Positions 24,233 through 36,765 of a stretch of 64,000 nucleotides of DNA are shown here, piece after piece. Position numbers and translations under genes: made by a program. Position 1 is the first letter of the stretch; each line of letters begins with the position of its first letter. Location of the stretch: the NCBI RefSeq assembly GCF_001435585.1, contig NZ_AZEC01000005.1:228154-292153 (forward strand), read 5' to 3'. This DNA comes from Schleiferilactobacillus perolens DSM 12744 (GTDB lineage Bacteria > Bacillota > Bacilli > Lactobacillales > Lactobacillaceae). Below the pieces are notes generated by a model. It was not told the DNA's origin. It saw nothing but the letters and a program-made list of their open reading frames with translations, and ran no database searches.

Positions 24233-25534
24233 TTGAAGTACCAAAAACCGAAAGGCACTGCAGACGTTTTGCCTGATACATCCCGCTTGTGGGATTATGT
24301 GGAAACCAAGAGCCGGCAAATTTTTGACCGATATCGTTTTGGCGAGATCCGCGTTCCAATGTTTGAGAGTTATGACTTATATGCCCGCTCTTCCGGTGAT
24401 ACAAGCGATATTGTCACCAAGGAAATGTACGACTTTCACGATAAGGGTGATCGACACATGGCATTACGGCCGGAGGGTACAGCCGGTGTGGTCCGCGCAT
24501 TCGTGGAAAATAAACTGTATGGTCCGGAATATCCCAAGCCGTACCGTGTCTATTACATGGGCCCGATGTTCCGTTATGAACGGCCCCAATCTGGTCGCCA
24601 ACGAGAATTCCACCAAATTGGGGTGGAGGCATTTGGCAGTGAATCGCCATTACTGGATACAGAAGTGATCCAATTAGGGGTAGATTTGTTGCATGCTGTC
24701 GGGGTGCATGATCTACGTCTGGCGATTAACACATTGGGTGATCCAGCAACCAGAGATGCGTATCACCAAGCTTTGGTGGACTATTTTGCCCCGCATCGGG
24801 CCGAATTGAGTGAAGATTCCCAGATTCGCTTGGAAAAGAATCCACTGCGTATCTTAGATAGTAAGGATCCGCGAGATAAAGTGTTTGTCAAAGATGCGCC
24901 TTCGATTCTTGACTACTTAACGCCAGCGGCGCAAAACCACTTTGCGGCTGTCAAGACTGCCCTGGACGGTCTCAATATTGACTACACCGTGGACCCGACG
25001 ATGGTGCGCGGGCTGGATTATTATAACCACACAATTTTTGAAATCATGACCAGTTCGCCAGCATTTGGTAATAAAGAATTGACCGTTTTGGCCGGGGGCC
25101 GGTATGACGGTTTGGTGGAACAATTCGGTGGCCCTGCCACTCCGGGTGTGGGTTTCGGGATTGGCCTGGAACGGCTGATTCTCTTGGTTCAACAAGCCCA
25201 GCAATTACCACCGGCACCTGATTTGAATGTCTATATCGTGTCTTTGAATGACCAAGCCGGGGAAGAGGCGTTGCGCTTGGCCCATGCCATTCGGAACGCT
25301 GGGTTTACGGTGGATATGGACTTCATGGCGCGTAAGGCCAAGGGCCAATTCAAAACCGCCAACCGTGAAAATGCCCAATTGGTGATCACATTAGGTGAAG
25401 ATGAATTAGCTAACCAAGTGGCCAGTATTAAACAAATGGCCACAGGTAAACAGCAACAAGTACCGTTCAACACAGTAGAAAATAATTTTCAAAGTATTTA
25501 TCAACATTTGGTGGAAGAGGGAGAACAGGAATGA
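24233..25534 (+). CDS. hisS: Histidyl-tRNA synthetase
   Basis: 433 residues from TTG (start [13 protein letters not shown]) with AAAGGAAG six bases upstream; the longer frame would begin inside the T-box terminator. Class II synthetase: motif 1 region near residues 40-65, motif 2 ([18 protein letters not shown]), the His-binding motifs [11 protein letters not shown] and AGGRYDGLV, motif 3 [11 protein letters not shown] and a C-terminal anticodon domain. The stop overlaps the aspS start. Confidence 0.97.
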   Translation: MKYQKPKGTADVLPDTSRLWDYVETKSRQIFDRYRFGEIRVPMFESYDLYARSSGDTSDIVTKEMYDFHDKGDRHMALRPEGTAGVVRAFVENKLYGPEYPKPYRVYYMGPMFRYERPQSGRQREFHQIGVEAFGSESPLLDTEVIQLGVDLLHAVGVHDLRLAINTLGDPATRDAYHQALVDYFAPHRAELSEDSQIRLEKNPLRILDSKDPRDKVFVKDAPSILDYLTPAAQNHFAAVKTALDGLNIDYTVDPTMVRGLDYYNHTIFEIMTSSPAFGNKELTVLAGGRYDGLVEQFGGPATPGVGFGIGLERLILLVQQAQQLPPAPDLNVYIVSLNDQAGEEALRLAHAIRNAGFTVDMDFMARKAKGQFKTANRENAQLVITLGEDELANQVASIKQMATGKQQQVPFNTVENNFQSIYQHLVEEGEQE

Positions 25535-27294
25535 AACGCACGAATTATGCAGGACTGATTGATGAAAAATATGTGGGGCAGGAAGTGGATTTAGCTGGCT
25601 GGGTCGCTAAACGCCGAGACTTAGGCAATTTGGTCTTCGTCGATTTACGGGATCGCGAGGGAATTTTACAGCTGGTCTTTAGTCAGGCCATTAATCCAGA
25701 TGCTTTGGCTATTGCTGAACAAATGCGGTCTGAATACGTGATTCGCATTCATGGGAAGGTGGCTAAACGGGCTGATTCTGCGATCAACAAAAAGATGCGC
25801 ACGGGCATGGTCGAAGTGGAAGTCACAGAAGCGGAGATTTTGAACAAATCAAAGACCCCGCCTTTTGATATTGTTGATGGTGTCGATGCGACCGAGGATA
25901 CCAAACTGAAGTACCGTTATTTGGATTTGCGGCGTCCAGAAATGCAAAGGGGTTTGCGTACCCGAGCTCAGATCGTCAAATCAGTGCATCACTACTTGGA
26001 TGATCACGACTTTATCGAAATGGAAACACCCGATTTAACTAAGTCGACACCAGAAGGCGCCCGTGACTATATTGTGCCGTCGCGGGTATACCCAGGCAGC
26101 TTCTATGCTTTGCCACAGTCTCCCCAATTATTTAAACAATTGCTGATGGGGGCCGGCTTTGACCGTTATTATCAGTTGGCTCGGTGCTTCCGGGATGAGG
26201 ATTTGCGGGGCGATCGTCAGCCGGAATTCACGCAGATCGATATCGAAACCAGCTTCCTGGATCAAACTCAGATTCAGACCCTCACAGAGGGAGTCATTGC
26301 CGAAGTGATGCACGATGAGAAGGGCATTGACGTCAAGCTGCCATTTCAACGAATGACTTGGCAAGAGGCCCAAGATCGCTTTGGCTCAGACAAGCCAGAT
26401 ATTCGCTATGGCATGGAATTGACAGATTTATCTGACCTGTTTAAAGATTCAGCATTCAAAGTCTTTTCCGGCACCATTGCTAACGGCGGCCAGGTCAAGG
26501 CCATCAATGTGTCTGGCGGTGCGGATAAATATTCCCGTAAGCACATTGACGAACAGCAAGAATACATCAAGCGTTTTGGCGCCAAGGGTCTAGCCTGGGT
26601 TAAAGTCACTGCGGACGGTTTTACCGGTCCGGTGGCCAAGTTCTTAGGTGACCAGGCAGATGCACTGGCACAAAGAATGGCCGCTAAAGCAGGCGATTTA
26701 ATTCTGTTTGTCGCAGCATCACGGAAAGTAGTTGCTGATTCATTAGGTTACCTGCGGACATTCTTTGCTAAGGATATGGGTATCATTCCAGAAGACGAAT
26801 ATGCGTTTTTGTGGATTGTTGATTGGCCGTTATTTGAATACGATGAGGGCGACAAACGTTGGGTTCCGGCGCACCACCCGTTCACCATGCCCAATGAGGA
26901 GGATATTCCATTGCTCGATACCGATCCATACAAGGCGCATGCGCAAAGTTACGACATTGTGTTAAATGGGTATGAGTTGGGCGGCGGCTCGATTCGTATC
27001 CACGATAAGGATATTCAATGGAAGATGCTGAAAGCATTGAACTTCACTAAGGAACGAGCTTATGCCCAATTTGGCTTCTTGCTGGATGCCATGGAATACG
27101 GCTTCCCGCCAATGGGCGGCTTGGCCATCGGGTTGGATCGCTTTGCCATGCTGCTTTCACACCGCAATAATATTCGTGACGTGATTGCCTTCCCGAAGAA
27201 TTCTAAGTCTACCGATCCAATGACCAGCGCACCGCAACCTGTAACTGGGGAACAACTGGATGAACTCGGTATTGAGGTCGAAAAGAAGAAGTAG
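25531..27294 (+). CDS. aspS: Aspartyl-tRNA synthetase
   Basis: 587 residues, ATGA overlap with hisS. An N-terminal OB-fold anticodon domain ([15 protein letters not shown]), class II core with motif 2 ([20 protein letters not shown]), the bacterial GAD insertion (~280-420) and motif 3 ([12 protein letters not shown]) are all present. Full-length bacterial form. Shares the T-box with hisS. Whether it also charges tRNA-Asn cannot be decided from this window. Confidence 0.97.
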   Translation: MKRTNYAGLIDEKYVGQEVDLAGWVAKRRDLGNLVFVDLRDREGILQLVFSQAINPDALAIAEQMRSEYVIRIHGKVAKRADSAINKKMRTGMVEVEVTEAEILNKSKTPPFDIVDGVDATEDTKLKYRYLDLRRPEMQRGLRTRAQIVKSVHHYLDDHDFIEMETPDLTKSTPEGARDYIVPSRVYPGSFYALPQSPQLFKQLLMGAGFDRYYQLARCFRDEDLRGDRQPEFTQIDIETSFLDQTQIQTLTEGVIAEVMHDEKGIDVKLPFQRMTWQEAQDRFGSDKPDIRYGMELTDLSDLFKDSAFKVFSGTIANGGQVKAINVSGGADKYSRKHIDEQQEYIKRFGAKGLAWVKVTADGFTGPVAKFLGDQADALAQRMAAKAGDLILFVAASRKVVADSLGYLRTFFAKDMGIIPEDEYAFLWIVDWPLFEYDEGDKRWVPAHHPFTMPNEEDIPLLDTDPYKAHAQSYDIVLNGYELGGGSIRIHDKDIQWKMLKALNFTKERAYAQFGFLLDAMEYGFPPMGGLAIGLDRFAMLLSHRNNIRDVIAFPKNSKSTDPMTSAPQPVTGEQLDELGIEVEKKK

Positions 27295-27319
27295 GGCACA
27301 AACTAATTGTGCAAAACCA

Positions 27320-27348
27320 ATGACATCACTCGTCAAAATGCGTATACT
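27320..27348 (+). promoter_or_regulatory. Promoter of msrB-msrA
   Basis: ATGACA (27320-27325), 17 bases, TATACT (27343-27348); each differs by one base from consensus. Confidence 0.65.
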
Positions 27349-27422
27349 ACGCAGTGGGAACTGACTGTTTCGTTTTCCACTTTGCTTTATTGGATTTTGA
27401 GCTTTTTGAAAGGTGGCGTCTC

Positions 27423-27863
27423 ATGACAGCACGGGATGATAATGACTTGCGGGCAAAACTTTCGCCTCTCGCCTTTGAGGTAACACAGCACGCAGCCACA
27501 GAGCGGCCCTTCAGTGGTCAATACGACGACTTTTATCAGGCCGGGATTTATGTGGATGTAGTGAGTGGTGAACCATTGTTTTCTTCTTTAGATAAATATG
27601 ATGCAGGTTGCGGTTGGCCTTCTTTTACCAAGCCGATTCAGAAGCTGCATACTCATTTGGATACCAGTCACGGGATGATGCGGACCGAGGTACGCAGCAA
27701 TGACGCTGGCTCGCATCTTGGTCACGTGTTTACGGATGGTCCGGCTGCGCAAGGTGGTCTGCGCTATTGCATCAATTCTGCGGCTTTACGGTTTATTCCA
27801 GTAGCCGATCTGGCCAAAGAAGGATATGGACAGTATCAAGAATTATTTTCTCAGAAGGGATGA
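27423..27863 (+). CDS. msrB: Peptide-methionine (R)-S-oxide reductase
   Basis: 146 residues from ATG with AAAGGTGG upstream; the longer frame runs back over the promoter. MsrB repairs Met-R-sulfoxide. Motifs: [29 protein letters not shown], and the catalytic Cys in [12 protein letters not shown]. The zinc-binding CxxC pairs of some MsrB are absent, which is usual for this group. The stop overlaps an ATG of msrA. Confidence 0.95.
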   Translation: MTARDDNDLRAKLSPLAFEVTQHAATERPFSGQYDDFYQAGIYVDVVSGEPLFSSLDKYDAGCGWPSFTKPIQKLHTHLDTSHGMMRTEVRSNDAGSHLGHVFTDGPAAQGGLRYCINSAALRFIPVADLAKEGYGQYQELFSQKG

Positions 27864-27868
27864 CGGTA

Positions 27869-28390
27869 ATGGCAGAACAGACAGCAATATTCGCAGGCGG
27901 TTGTTTCTGGTGTATGGTCCAACCGTTTGATCAATATCCAGGGGTTAAATCTGTCGTCTCAGGGTATACTGGCGGGCACGTGGCCAATCCCACGTATGCA
28001 CAAGTGTCCAGCGGTACTACCGGACATACCGAGGCCGTTAAGATTACTTTTGATCCGGACCAGTTGAGTTATGCTCAGTTGGTTGACATTTACTGGCAAG
28101 TTGCTGATCCCACTGATGCAATGGGGCAGTTCCAAGATCGCGGGGACAATTACCGGCCAGTGATTTTCGTCAATTCTGAAAAACAGCGGCAAATTGCTGA
28201 AAAGTCAAAGGCACAATTGGCAGCCAGTGGTAAATTCACCAAACCCATCGTGACCCAGATTGAATCAGCCCAACCCTTTTATGCTGCAGAAGACTACCAT
28301 CAGGATTTCTACAAAAAGAATCCAGAACGGTATGCGATGGAAGAGGAAGGCGGCCGCGCCGATTACCAAAAGAAGTTTTGGGGTCGTTAG
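27869..28390 (+). CDS. msrA: Peptide-methionine (S)-S-oxide reductase
   Basis: 173 residues from ATG ([15 protein letters not shown]); AGAAGG ten bases upstream fits this start better than the ATG three codons earlier. MsrA repairs Met-S-sulfoxide with the catalytic Cys in [24 protein letters not shown] and the [11 protein letters not shown] segment complete the family pattern. Forms an antioxidant pair with msrB in a two-gene operon. Confidence 0.95.
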   Translation: MAEQTAIFAGGCFWCMVQPFDQYPGVKSVVSGYTGGHVANPTYAQVSSGTTGHTEAVKITFDPDQLSYAQLVDIYWQVADPTDAMGQFQDRGDNYRPVIFVNSEKQRQIAEKSKAQLAASGKFTKPIVTQIESAQPFYAAEDYHQDFYKKNPERYAMEEEGGRADYQKKFWGR

Positions 28391-28410
28391 GAACCTCTGA
28401 TCTAAACTGA

Positions 28411-28459
28411 TAACAAGGGCAAGAACTCGTTACTGAATTCTTGCCCTTGTTATTTTTTT
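28411..28459 (+). terminator. Terminator after msrBA
   Basis: AACAAGGGCAAGAA pairs with TTCTTGCCCTTGTT (14 bp) and is followed by seven T. Confidence 0.9.
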
Positions 28460-28576
28460 CGCGAATAATCGTCCTGCCAGCGGGCGCAGTGTTTCTATCG
28501 TGCAGAAGTGGGCGAATATGTTAAAATGAATGCACGTATTCGACAGAAAATGGGAAAAGGGACGAATAATTCACGC

Positions 28577-29455
28577 ATGGATAATCTAGAAAAAGTTGCT
28601 CGGCGGTACCGCAGTTTAACGCGTGTTTCAGCAGCACTGTTATACGCGGTCGCCGTCTCGATGGCCTTGAATTTCTTCTGGGAGCCCGGTGGTATTTACG
28701 CTTCTGGAATCACCGGCTTTGCCCAGCTGATGAATACCATTGTGACCCGTTTGGGGATTAGTTATTTGGGGACCCCTTTTTGGTTAGTGGCCCTCAACGT
28801 CCCGTTATTTGTTTTGGCTTGGCGTAAGATTGGACATCGATTCACCATGTTTACTATTTTGGCGGTCGTATTGTCCTCTTTGTTATTACATTTTTCGCCG
28901 ATCCGGAAACTCACCGTCGACCCAATTTTATGTGCCATTTTCGGGGCATTATTTAACGGGGCTGGTACCGGCTTTGCATTGCGCAGCGGTATTTCCACCG
29001 GTGGATTGGATATTTTAGGGATCGTGCTGCGGAAAAAAACCGGCAAATCGGTGGGGTCGATTAACATTGCGTTCAACGCCATTATTATTTTGCTGTCTGG
29101 GTTTGTATACAGCTGGCCCCATGCCCTCTACAGTGCCTTGGGGATCTTTATTAACGGCCGGGTCATTGATATGATTTATACACAGGACCAACGGTTGCAG
29201 GTCATTATTGTGACCAACCACCCACGGACTGTCATTGCCGGTATTCAAGAACAAATGCGGCGCGGAATTACGATCATGCACGACGCAGAAGGGGCATATC
29301 GGCACGAAGAAAAGACGGTTTTGTTAACTGTTATTTCTCAGTACGAACTGCATGATTTAACCCAAGTGATGTACGAGAGTGATCCCCATGCCTTTGTGTC
29401 TGTCACACCGACCGTCCGGATTTTGGGCCATTATTATGAACCGAAGAGGGAGTAA
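28577..29455 (+). CDS. YitT family membrane protein
   Basis: About 293 residues from ATG at [10 protein letters not shown]; ATGs at 28526 and 28550 and a GTG at 28508 are in frame, and none has an ideal ribosome binding site. Five or six transmembrane helices are present with the YitT signature [14 protein letters not shown] and the second repeat [12 protein letters not shown]. The C-terminal ~85 residues form a DUF2179 cytosolic domain ([11 protein letters not shown]). Function unknown; transport has been proposed for the family from its fold. Eight bases separate it from nfo. Confidence 0.85.
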   Translation: MDNLEKVARRYRSLTRVSAALLYAVAVSMALNFFWEPGGIYASGITGFAQLMNTIVTRLGISYLGTPFWLVALNVPLFVLAWRKIGHRFTMFTILAVVLSSLLLHFSPIRKLTVDPILCAIFGALFNGAGTGFALRSGISTGGLDILGIVLRKKTGKSVGSINIAFNAIIILLSGFVYSWPHALYSALGIFINGRVIDMIYTQDQRLQVIIVTNHPRTVIAGIQEQMRRGITIMHDAEGAYRHEEKTVLLTVISQYELHDLTQVMYESDPHAFVSVTPTVRILGHYYEPKRE

Positions 29456-29462
29456 ATTAATT

Positions 29463-30380
29463 ATGAAACATGATCATTTAGGCGCGCATGTGCCTTTACG
29501 CGGTAAAGAAATGTTCGCCGGTTCCGTCCAGACAGCGGTGGATTATGCTGCGGATGCGTTGATGGTATTCACGGGTGCGCCACAAAACACTCGCCGCAAA
29601 CCTATTTCTGAATTTGAGATTCCGGCGGCTCAGCAATTGTTGGACCAAAGCGGGATCGACGATGTGGTGGTGCATGCGCCGTATATTGTCAATTTGGGTA
29701 ATACTGCTAAACCGGAGAACTACACGTTTGGGGTGCAATTCTTAAAAGAAGAAGTGGCCCGCGCCGATGCGTTGGGGGCAACCCAGATTGCACTGCATCC
29801 CGGAGCACACTTGAAAGATACCCCTGCCGCTGCGCTGCAGCAGATTATTAAGGGACTCAATGAAGTCATCAGTCCAACCCAACATGCCCACATTGCTATT
29901 GAAACCATGGCGGGCAAGGGCACTGAGGTCGGTATCACCTTCGAGCAATTGGCGACGATTATTGATGGGATTCAAAACAACGACAAAGTGAGTGTCACGT
30001 TTGACACCTGTCATACCAGCGATGCCGGTTATGATATCAGCCACGATTTTGATGGTGTGTTGAACCAGTTTGATCACATTATTGGGCTGGATCGTTTGCA
30101 AATGATTCATTTGAATGACTCCAAGAATCCCCAAGGCAGTCATAAAGACCGCCACGCTAACATCGGTTTTGGCACCATTGGGTTTGATGCACTGTACCAC
30201 GTATATTCCCACCCACAACTGAAAAATGTCCCCAAAATCATGGAGACACCATTCGTCGGGCCGGACAAGAAGCATCAGTATCCACCGTATGCCTATGAAA
30301 TTCAGATGCTGCGCAGTGGTCAGTTCGATCCAGATTTGTTAAAGAAGATTGAAGCGACGGAAGGTAGATTGCCTAAGTAG
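29463..30380 (+). CDS. nfo: Deoxyribonuclease IV (endonuclease IV)
   Basis: 305 residues from ATG ([16 protein letters not shown]) with GAGGGAG upstream. Endonuclease IV cuts DNA at abasic sites in base excision repair using a tri-metal centre. Zinc-ligand regions seen: [75 protein letters not shown] and PKIMETP. Likely co-transcribed with the YitT gene. Confidence 0.95.
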   Translation: MKHDHLGAHVPLRGKEMFAGSVQTAVDYAADALMVFTGAPQNTRRKPISEFEIPAAQQLLDQSGIDDVVVHAPYIVNLGNTAKPENYTFGVQFLKEEVARADALGATQIALHPGAHLKDTPAAALQQIIKGLNEVISPTQHAHIAIETMAGKGTEVGITFEQLATIIDGIQNNDKVSVTFDTCHTSDAGYDISHDFDGVLNQFDHIIGLDRLQMIHLNDSKNPQGSHKDRHANIGFGTIGFDALYHVYSHPQLKNVPKIMETPFVGPDKKHQYPPYAYEIQMLRSGQFDPDLLKKIEATEGRLPK

Positions 30381-30396
30381 ATGTTTTGAGAGTATA

Positions 30397-30496
30397 AAAA
30401 AGGCCGGACATAATTCTGCCTGATGAGCTGTGCCAAAACTGCGCAATTTCCGGTGGCAGTGTACTCGTCAGGCGTTGAATTACTTCCAGCCTTTTC
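30397..30496. terminator. Long branched hairpin between convergent genes
   Basis: About 100 bases fold on themselves: AAAAAGGC/GCCTTTT at the base, then ATAATTC/GAATTAC, TGCCTGA/TCAGGC, GAG/CTC and TGCC/GGCA. T-runs on both strands suggest a two-way terminator, though it is far longer than needed. Confidence 0.75.
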
Positions 30497-30499
30497 TGT

Positions 30500-31336
30500 T
30501 TACTTCATCGCATTCGGACGATAATCATCCAAGCCTAAATGCTCCAAAATTAGAGTCGCTGTTTCTTCAATAGAACGCTGGGCGACGTTGATGACCATGC
30601 AGCCGAGTTTCTCGTACAGATCATGAGCAAATTTCAGCTCATTGCGAATCTCATCGACATTCGAATAAGTCGTATCTGGGTTTAAGCCGTAAGCGATCAT
30701 TCTTTCTCGCCGAATGTTGTTCAAGACTTCAACATCGTTGGTCAAACCGATGATCTTCTTGCGATCAACTTTCCATAATTCTTCGGGAATATGAGCCTGC
30801 GGCACCAGTGGTAAATTAGCTACTTTTAAGTTACGACCAGCGAGAAACAGTGATAACGGTGTTTTTGAAGTCCGGGAGGGGCCTAACAGGACCACGTCGG
30901 CTTCTAAAAAGCCCTTGGGATCTTTCCCATCGTCATACAATACGGCGAATTCCATAGCTGAAATTCGGTCGAAATATTTCTCATTCAAGTGATGAATAGC
31001 ACCGGCTTCGTATGTCGGCATCTCGCCGGTTTGCTTCGTGACTTCCTGAATCACCGGAGTCATGAGGTCAAAATCGGGGACATGAGCGATCACACAGGCT
31101 TGGTGCACCAGAGCGGCTAACCCCTTGGTGGCCAATGTATGAATTACCAGTCCGCCTTCATCATGGGCCCGTTGGACGACTTCGTTGATTTGTTTTTCGT
31201 TACGGATAAAGGGGTAACGATTGTAGGTAGTTTCCACATTGGGAAATTGGGCCATTACCGCTTGGGCCAGCTTAAAAGAGGTCTCCCCAATGGAGTCGGA
31301 CAACACGTACAGGTTAAGCTTCTTTGTTTCGGTCAT
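30500..31336 (-). CDS. yqfL: Pyruvate, phosphate dikinase regulatory protein (kinase/pyrophosphorylase)
   Basis: 278 residues. The family adds phosphate from ADP to, and removes phosphate by phosphorolysis from, a Thr of PPDK or PEP synthase. Motifs: YVLSDSIGETSF near the N-terminus and the P-loop-like LLGPSRTSKTPLS. No dikinase gene lies in this window. This protein next to rpsU is a standard Firmicute arrangement. Confidence 0.9.
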   Translation of the reverse strand: MTETKKLNLYVLSDSIGETSFKLAQAVMAQFPNVETTYNRYPFIRNEKQINEVVQRAHDEGGLVIHTLATKGLAALVHQACVIAHVPDFDLMTPVIQEVTKQTGEMPTYEAGAIHHLNEKYFDRISAMEFAVLYDDGKDPKGFLEADVVLLGPSRTSKTPLSLFLAGRNLKVANLPLVPQAHIPEELWKVDRKKIIGLTNDVEVLNNIRRERMIAYGLNPDTTYSNVDEIRNELKFAHDLYEKLGCMVINVAQRSIEETATLILEHLGLDDYRPNAMK

Positions 31337-31562
31337 TACGATTTCTCCGCTTCTCTCATTTTTCTTAATTCTACCATAATTTTGGACTTTCTAGAAAAAC
31401 GACATTCCTGGAATCCCGGTGGTATCGATGGAAGAAAACTTTTTCCAATTAATTCGCAAGATTAATTGCGCTCTAAAATAATGTTCTGTATAATGAAAAG
31501 GAATTGTTTGTCATGTGTACATCTGGCGACAGTTACACTTATCGCGGAGGGAGGGATGTCAA

Positions 31563-31739
31563 ATGGCAAAGACAGTCGTTCGCAAAAACGAATCTCTCGA
31601 CGATGCACTGCGGCGTTTCAAGCGTTCCGTATCCAAGAGTGGGACGTTGCGTGAGTACCGTAAACGCGAATTCTACGAAAAACCAAGTGTGAAGCGGAAG
31701 CTTAAATCCGAAGAAGCGAGAAAGCGTAAGAAGTACTAG
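31563..31739 (+). CDS. rpsU: Ribosomal protein S21
   Basis: 58 residues from ATG ([20 protein letters not shown]) with GGAGGGAGG upstream; full length and very basic C-terminus (EEARKRKKY). Component of the 30S subunit near the mRNA exit. yqeY follows 19 bases later, as is usual in Firmicutes. Confidence 0.97.
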   Translation: MAKTVVRKNESLDDALRRFKRSVSKSGTLREYRKREFYEKPSVKRKLKSEEARKRKKY

Positions 31740-31758
31740 TCGCGATAGGAGTCCGAAA

Positions 31759-32202
31759 ATGAGCTTGTTAGATTCGCTAAACACCGATATGATTACCGCG
31801 ATGAAAGCGAAAGATAAGACCACGCTGAGTGTGATTCGGATGATCAAGGCTGCCTTACAGAATGAAAAAAATGAGGTGGGTCGTGATTTGACCGATGCTG
31901 AAGAGCTTGGGGTTATTACCCGAGAGATGAAGCAGCGGAAAGAATCTCTTGAAGAGTTTGAAAAAGCGAATCGAGAAGACTTGGTTACTGGCGTCAAAGC
32001 CGAAATTGCTGTCGTTGAGAAATATATGCCGAAGCAAATGGACGATGCTGCCATTAAGCAGACCGTTCAAGATACAATTACCGAGGTTGGGGCGACCGGC
32101 AAGGCCGATTTTGGCAAAGTAATGAAGGCACTCATGCCCAAGGTTAAAGGCAAAGCGGATGGCGCCAAAGTCAACGCTTATGTCAAAGAATTGCTGGGTT
32201 AG
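31759..32202 (+). CDS. yqeY: GatB/YqeY domain protein
   Basis: 147 residues, ATG with AGGAG upstream. Two helical subdomains: LDSLNTDMITAMKAKDKTTL at the N-terminus and a C-terminal GatB-like tRNA-binding tail (GKADFGKVMKALMPKVKGKA). Homologous to the tail domain of GatB, but present as a free protein; its precise role is not established. Operon with rpsU. Confidence 0.92.
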   Translation: MSLLDSLNTDMITAMKAKDKTTLSVIRMIKAALQNEKNEVGRDLTDAEELGVITREMKQRKESLEEFEKANREDLVTGVKAEIAVVEKYMPKQMDDAAIKQTVQDTITEVGATGKADFGKVMKALMPKVKGKADGAKVNAYVKELLG

Positions 32203-32245
32203 TCGCTTCTTTGCGAAGTTGATTGATGTGGCTTAATATTCTTGG

Positions 32246-32272
32246 AAGGATCTGCATTTGCAGGTCCTTTTT
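32246..32272 (+). terminator. Terminator after yqeY
   Basis: AAGGATCTGCA pairs with TGCAGGTCCTT (one GU pair) around TT, then T-run. Confidence 0.8.
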
Positions 32273-32428
32273 GTATTGCGCTTGTTCTCTTTTTGTGGCA
32301 CAATGCTTGCAATGCAACAAAATAACGGGTGACAGAGAGCATCCATTTTGCTGACGCGGCTGTTAATGGCAAAATCTTAACAGTGCACGGCTGAATCTTT
32401 GCCTCCCGATTTCTGGAGGAAATATCTC

Positions 32429-33379
32429 ATGGCAGACTTAACCACAACAATTGGTGATTTCCATTTCGATAATACGGTAATGAACGGTGCGGGTGTTTGG
32501 TGTTTCGATCGCGATGAATTGAGCGCGGTGGATTCTTCGGCAGCCGCTACTTTTGTCACTAAAACAGCTACCTTACAAGCGCGACAGGGTAATCCAGAAC
32601 CACGTATGGCGGCTACTTCTCTGGGCAGCATCAACTCTATGGGATTACCCAATAAGGGACTGGATTATTATCTGGGTGTGTTGGCGGAGTTTGAAAATAC
32701 CCATCCCGACAAACCCTATTTTCTATCTACCACAGGAACGGACCCGGATGACTTCGGCCGATTATTTACGAAGATCGCACAAAGCAATTTTCATGGTCTC
32801 GTGGAACTTAATCTTTCTTGCCCGAATGTTGTGGGCAAACCGCAAATTGCATATGATTTTGGTGCTGTTGAGCGTATCTTGACGCAGGTTACCGGTATTT
32901 ACCACGGCGCCTTGGGAGTCAAGCTACCGCCATACTTTGACTTGGTTCACTTCCAAGAAATTGCGGCTGTCTTGAATAAATTTCCGCTGGTTTTCGTCAA
33001 CACCATTAATAGTGTTGGTAACGGACTGGTCATTAAGGATGAAACAGCTGCCATCGCGCCGAAGGGTGGCCTGGGCGGTATTGGCGGCGGCTATATTAAG
33101 CCGATGGCGTTGGCTAATGTGCGGACATTGCGACAGTTATTGAATCCCAGCATCCGGATTATTGGGACTGGCGGTGTGCAAAATGGCCGCGATGTTTTTG
33201 AATTGATTCTGTGCGGCGCGGATATGGTCGGTGTCGCAACTCAATTGGGTAAAGAAGGGCCGAAGGTGTTTGCCCGGTTAACGCAGGAACTGAATGATTT
33301 AATGGACGAGAAGGGGTATCGGCGGTTAAGCGACTTTCGGGGAAATCTCCAGGTGCCGGAGGCGGTGGCGGTGCGGTAG
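32429..33379 (+). CDS. pyrD: Dihydroorotate dehydrogenase, class 1A (fumarate-type)
   Basis: 316 residues from ATG with GGAGG upstream. FMN enzyme that oxidises dihydroorotate to orotate in pyrimidine synthesis, with fumarate as acceptor in this class. Features: TKTATLQARQGNPEPR, the active-site Cys in VELNLSCPNVVGKPQ, NTINSVGNGL, and the FMN phosphate site IGTGGVQNGRD. A stand-alone gene far from other pyr genes, as common for class 1A in lactobacilli. Confidence 0.95.
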   Translation: MADLTTTIGDFHFDNTVMNGAGVWCFDRDELSAVDSSAAATFVTKTATLQARQGNPEPRMAATSLGSINSMGLPNKGLDYYLGVLAEFENTHPDKPYFLSTTGTDPDDFGRLFTKIAQSNFHGLVELNLSCPNVVGKPQIAYDFGAVERILTQVTGIYHGALGVKLPPYFDLVHFQEIAAVLNKFPLVFVNTINSVGNGLVIKDETAAIAPKGGLGGIGGGYIKPMALANVRTLRQLLNPSIRIIGTGGVQNGRDVFELILCGADMVGVATQLGKEGPKVFARLTQELNDLMDEKGYRRLSDFRGNLQVPEAVAVR

Positions 33380-33419
33380 AGTTGTGCACCGTCAGTAGTG
33401 CTGCACCATGGTTTACGTA

Positions 33420-33540
33420 AGCGGGCGGAGCCGACCAGAAGCTAGAGGACAAGAGTGGCGGACCATAAAACCTAAGTGCGGGTTTTCTGGTCCGCCACTC
33501 TTGTCCTTACGCTTCTAAGCGGTCGGCTCCACCCTCTTGC
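33420..33540. repeat. GC-rich palindromic element, copy 2
   Basis: A 112-base palindrome (33423-33534): GGGCGGAGCCGACC/GGTCGGCTCCACCC, AGAAGC/GCTTCT, a 20-bp perfect arm starting AGGACAAGAGTGG, and AAAACC/GGTTTT near the loop. Ends resemble the element after prmA. It lies between pyrD and phoH and could act as a terminator for pyrD, though the T-run is missing. Confidence 0.75.
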
Positions 33541-33591
33541 AATATTGTGCTAAAATAAACAGTAAATAACCTTTTAGAAAGTAGGGAGAAC

Positions 33592-34590
33592 TTGGCAGAA
33601 GCCGCACCTATTGAAGAGACTTATCGTCTCAGTGATCCAAACATGGCCGTCACCTTGATGGGGGTTAATGATGAATATCTTCAGTTACTGTCAGAGAGTT
33701 TGAATGTGACCGTGACTGCCCGAGATACCACGATTCATATTTCTGGTCATGCGGACGATGTACACTTAGCAATGCAGGTTTTGGATGCACTCACGGGTGT
33801 CATTGGCGGGGATGTGCGCATCGGGGCCACTGATGTCATGAGTGCCATTAAGATGGCACAACGCGGTACGCTGGAATATTTTGGTGATCTCTATAAGGAA
33901 ACATTGATTCGCGATGCCAAGGGTCGGGAAATTCGGGTCAAGACATTTGGTCAGCGTCAATATGTTCAAACCATTCGGCATAACGATATCACCTTCGGCA
34001 TCGGTCCCGCCGGTACCGGGAAGACCTATCTGGCTGTTGCTCTGGCAGTAGCGGCGTTGAAAAACGGCAGTGTGGAGCGGATCATTTTAACCCGGCCAGC
34101 CGTTGAAGCCGGTGAATCACTGGGTTTTTTGCCCGGTGACTTAAAAGAAAAAGTGGATCCCTATTTACGGCCGATATACGATGCTCTGTATCAAATTATG
34201 GGCACCGATCAGACGAACCGAATGCTGGATCGTGGGGTCATTGAAATTGCCCCATTGGCCTACATGCGGGGCCGTACCCTGGATCAGGCATTCATCATCA
34301 TGGATGAGGCGCAAAATGCGACGAAAGCCCAGATGAAGATGCTGCTGACGCGGCTTGGTTTTGATTCCAAAATGGTAGTGGATGGGGATGTCACCCAGAT
34401 TGATCTGCCCCGGAATTCGGCCAGCGGCTTGCTGAGTGCAGAATCAATTTTGCACGATATTCCCCATATTGGTTTTGTTCACTTTTCGTCGGCTGACGTC
34501 GTGCGGCATCCTGTCGTGGCCGCCATTATTGACGCTTATGCCGCACATGATATGCCGCAAGAAAATAACAACGGAGGAACTGCTCAGTGA
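33592..34590 (+). CDS. phoH: PhoH-like ATPase/RNA-associated protein
   Basis: 332 residues from TTG with AGGGAG four bases upstream. An N-terminal ~100-residue RNA-binding-like domain precedes the ATPase core: Walker A GPAGTGKTYLA, VEAGESLGFLPGDLKEKVDPY, and Walker B FIIMDEAQNA. PhoH proteins are implicated in RNA metabolism, and genetic linkage with ybeY is conserved. The stop overlaps the ybeY start. Confidence 0.95.
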   Translation: MAEAAPIEETYRLSDPNMAVTLMGVNDEYLQLLSESLNVTVTARDTTIHISGHADDVHLAMQVLDALTGVIGGDVRIGATDVMSAIKMAQRGTLEYFGDLYKETLIRDAKGREIRVKTFGQRQYVQTIRHNDITFGIGPAGTGKTYLAVALAVAALKNGSVERIILTRPAVEAGESLGFLPGDLKEKVDPYLRPIYDALYQIMGTDQTNRMLDRGVIEIAPLAYMRGRTLDQAFIIMDEAQNATKAQMKMLLTRLGFDSKMVVDGDVTQIDLPRNSASGLLSAESILHDIPHIGFVHFSSADVVRHPVVAAIIDAYAAHDMPQENNNGGTAQ

Positions 34591-35040
34591 ATTTAGATGT
34601 CTATGACGACGATCACCTATTGACGCCGGAATCTCTGGCATTAGTCAAGGATTTGGTCCAATTTGCGGGTCACCAATTAAAGCTGAAAAACGATACGGAA
34701 ATGTCGATTACCTTTGTGTCAAAGGAAAGAATCCGGGAAATCAACAATCAGTATCGTCATGTCGATCGGGCCACTGATGTGATCAGCTTTGCTATTGAAG
34801 ATGGCGATGATGACAGTGTGTTTGGTGAACCCATTGAAGCGTTGGCTGATTTGCCCCGGAATATTGGTGATTTGTTCATTTCTCCAGAAATTGCCAAGGA
34901 GCAAGCCGAACGTTTCGGGCATTCCTTCCGTCGAGAACTCGGCTATACGACCGTCCACGGCTTCCTGCATCTCAATGGGTACGACCATATTAAGAAGGCA
35001 GATGAGGCCGTGATGATTCCCTTACAAGAAAAGATATTGG

Positions 35041-35063
<23 letters not shown>
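34587..35063 (+). CDS. ybeY: Endoribonuclease YbeY
   Basis: 158 residues from GTG in a GTGA overlap with phoH; GGAGG lies upstream. YbeY is a zinc RNase for 16S rRNA 3' end maturation and ribosome quality control. The zinc motif HGFLHLNGYDH is complete, and RHVDRATDVISF is the substrate-channel segment. Part of the phoH-ybeY-dgkA-cdd-era-recO operon. Confidence 0.96.

Positions 35064-36765
<1,702 letters not shown>

Noticed and set aside
33420..33540. Insertion sequence remnant
   Set aside because: No transposase fragment and no target duplication could be seen; the palindrome is better described as a repeat element.
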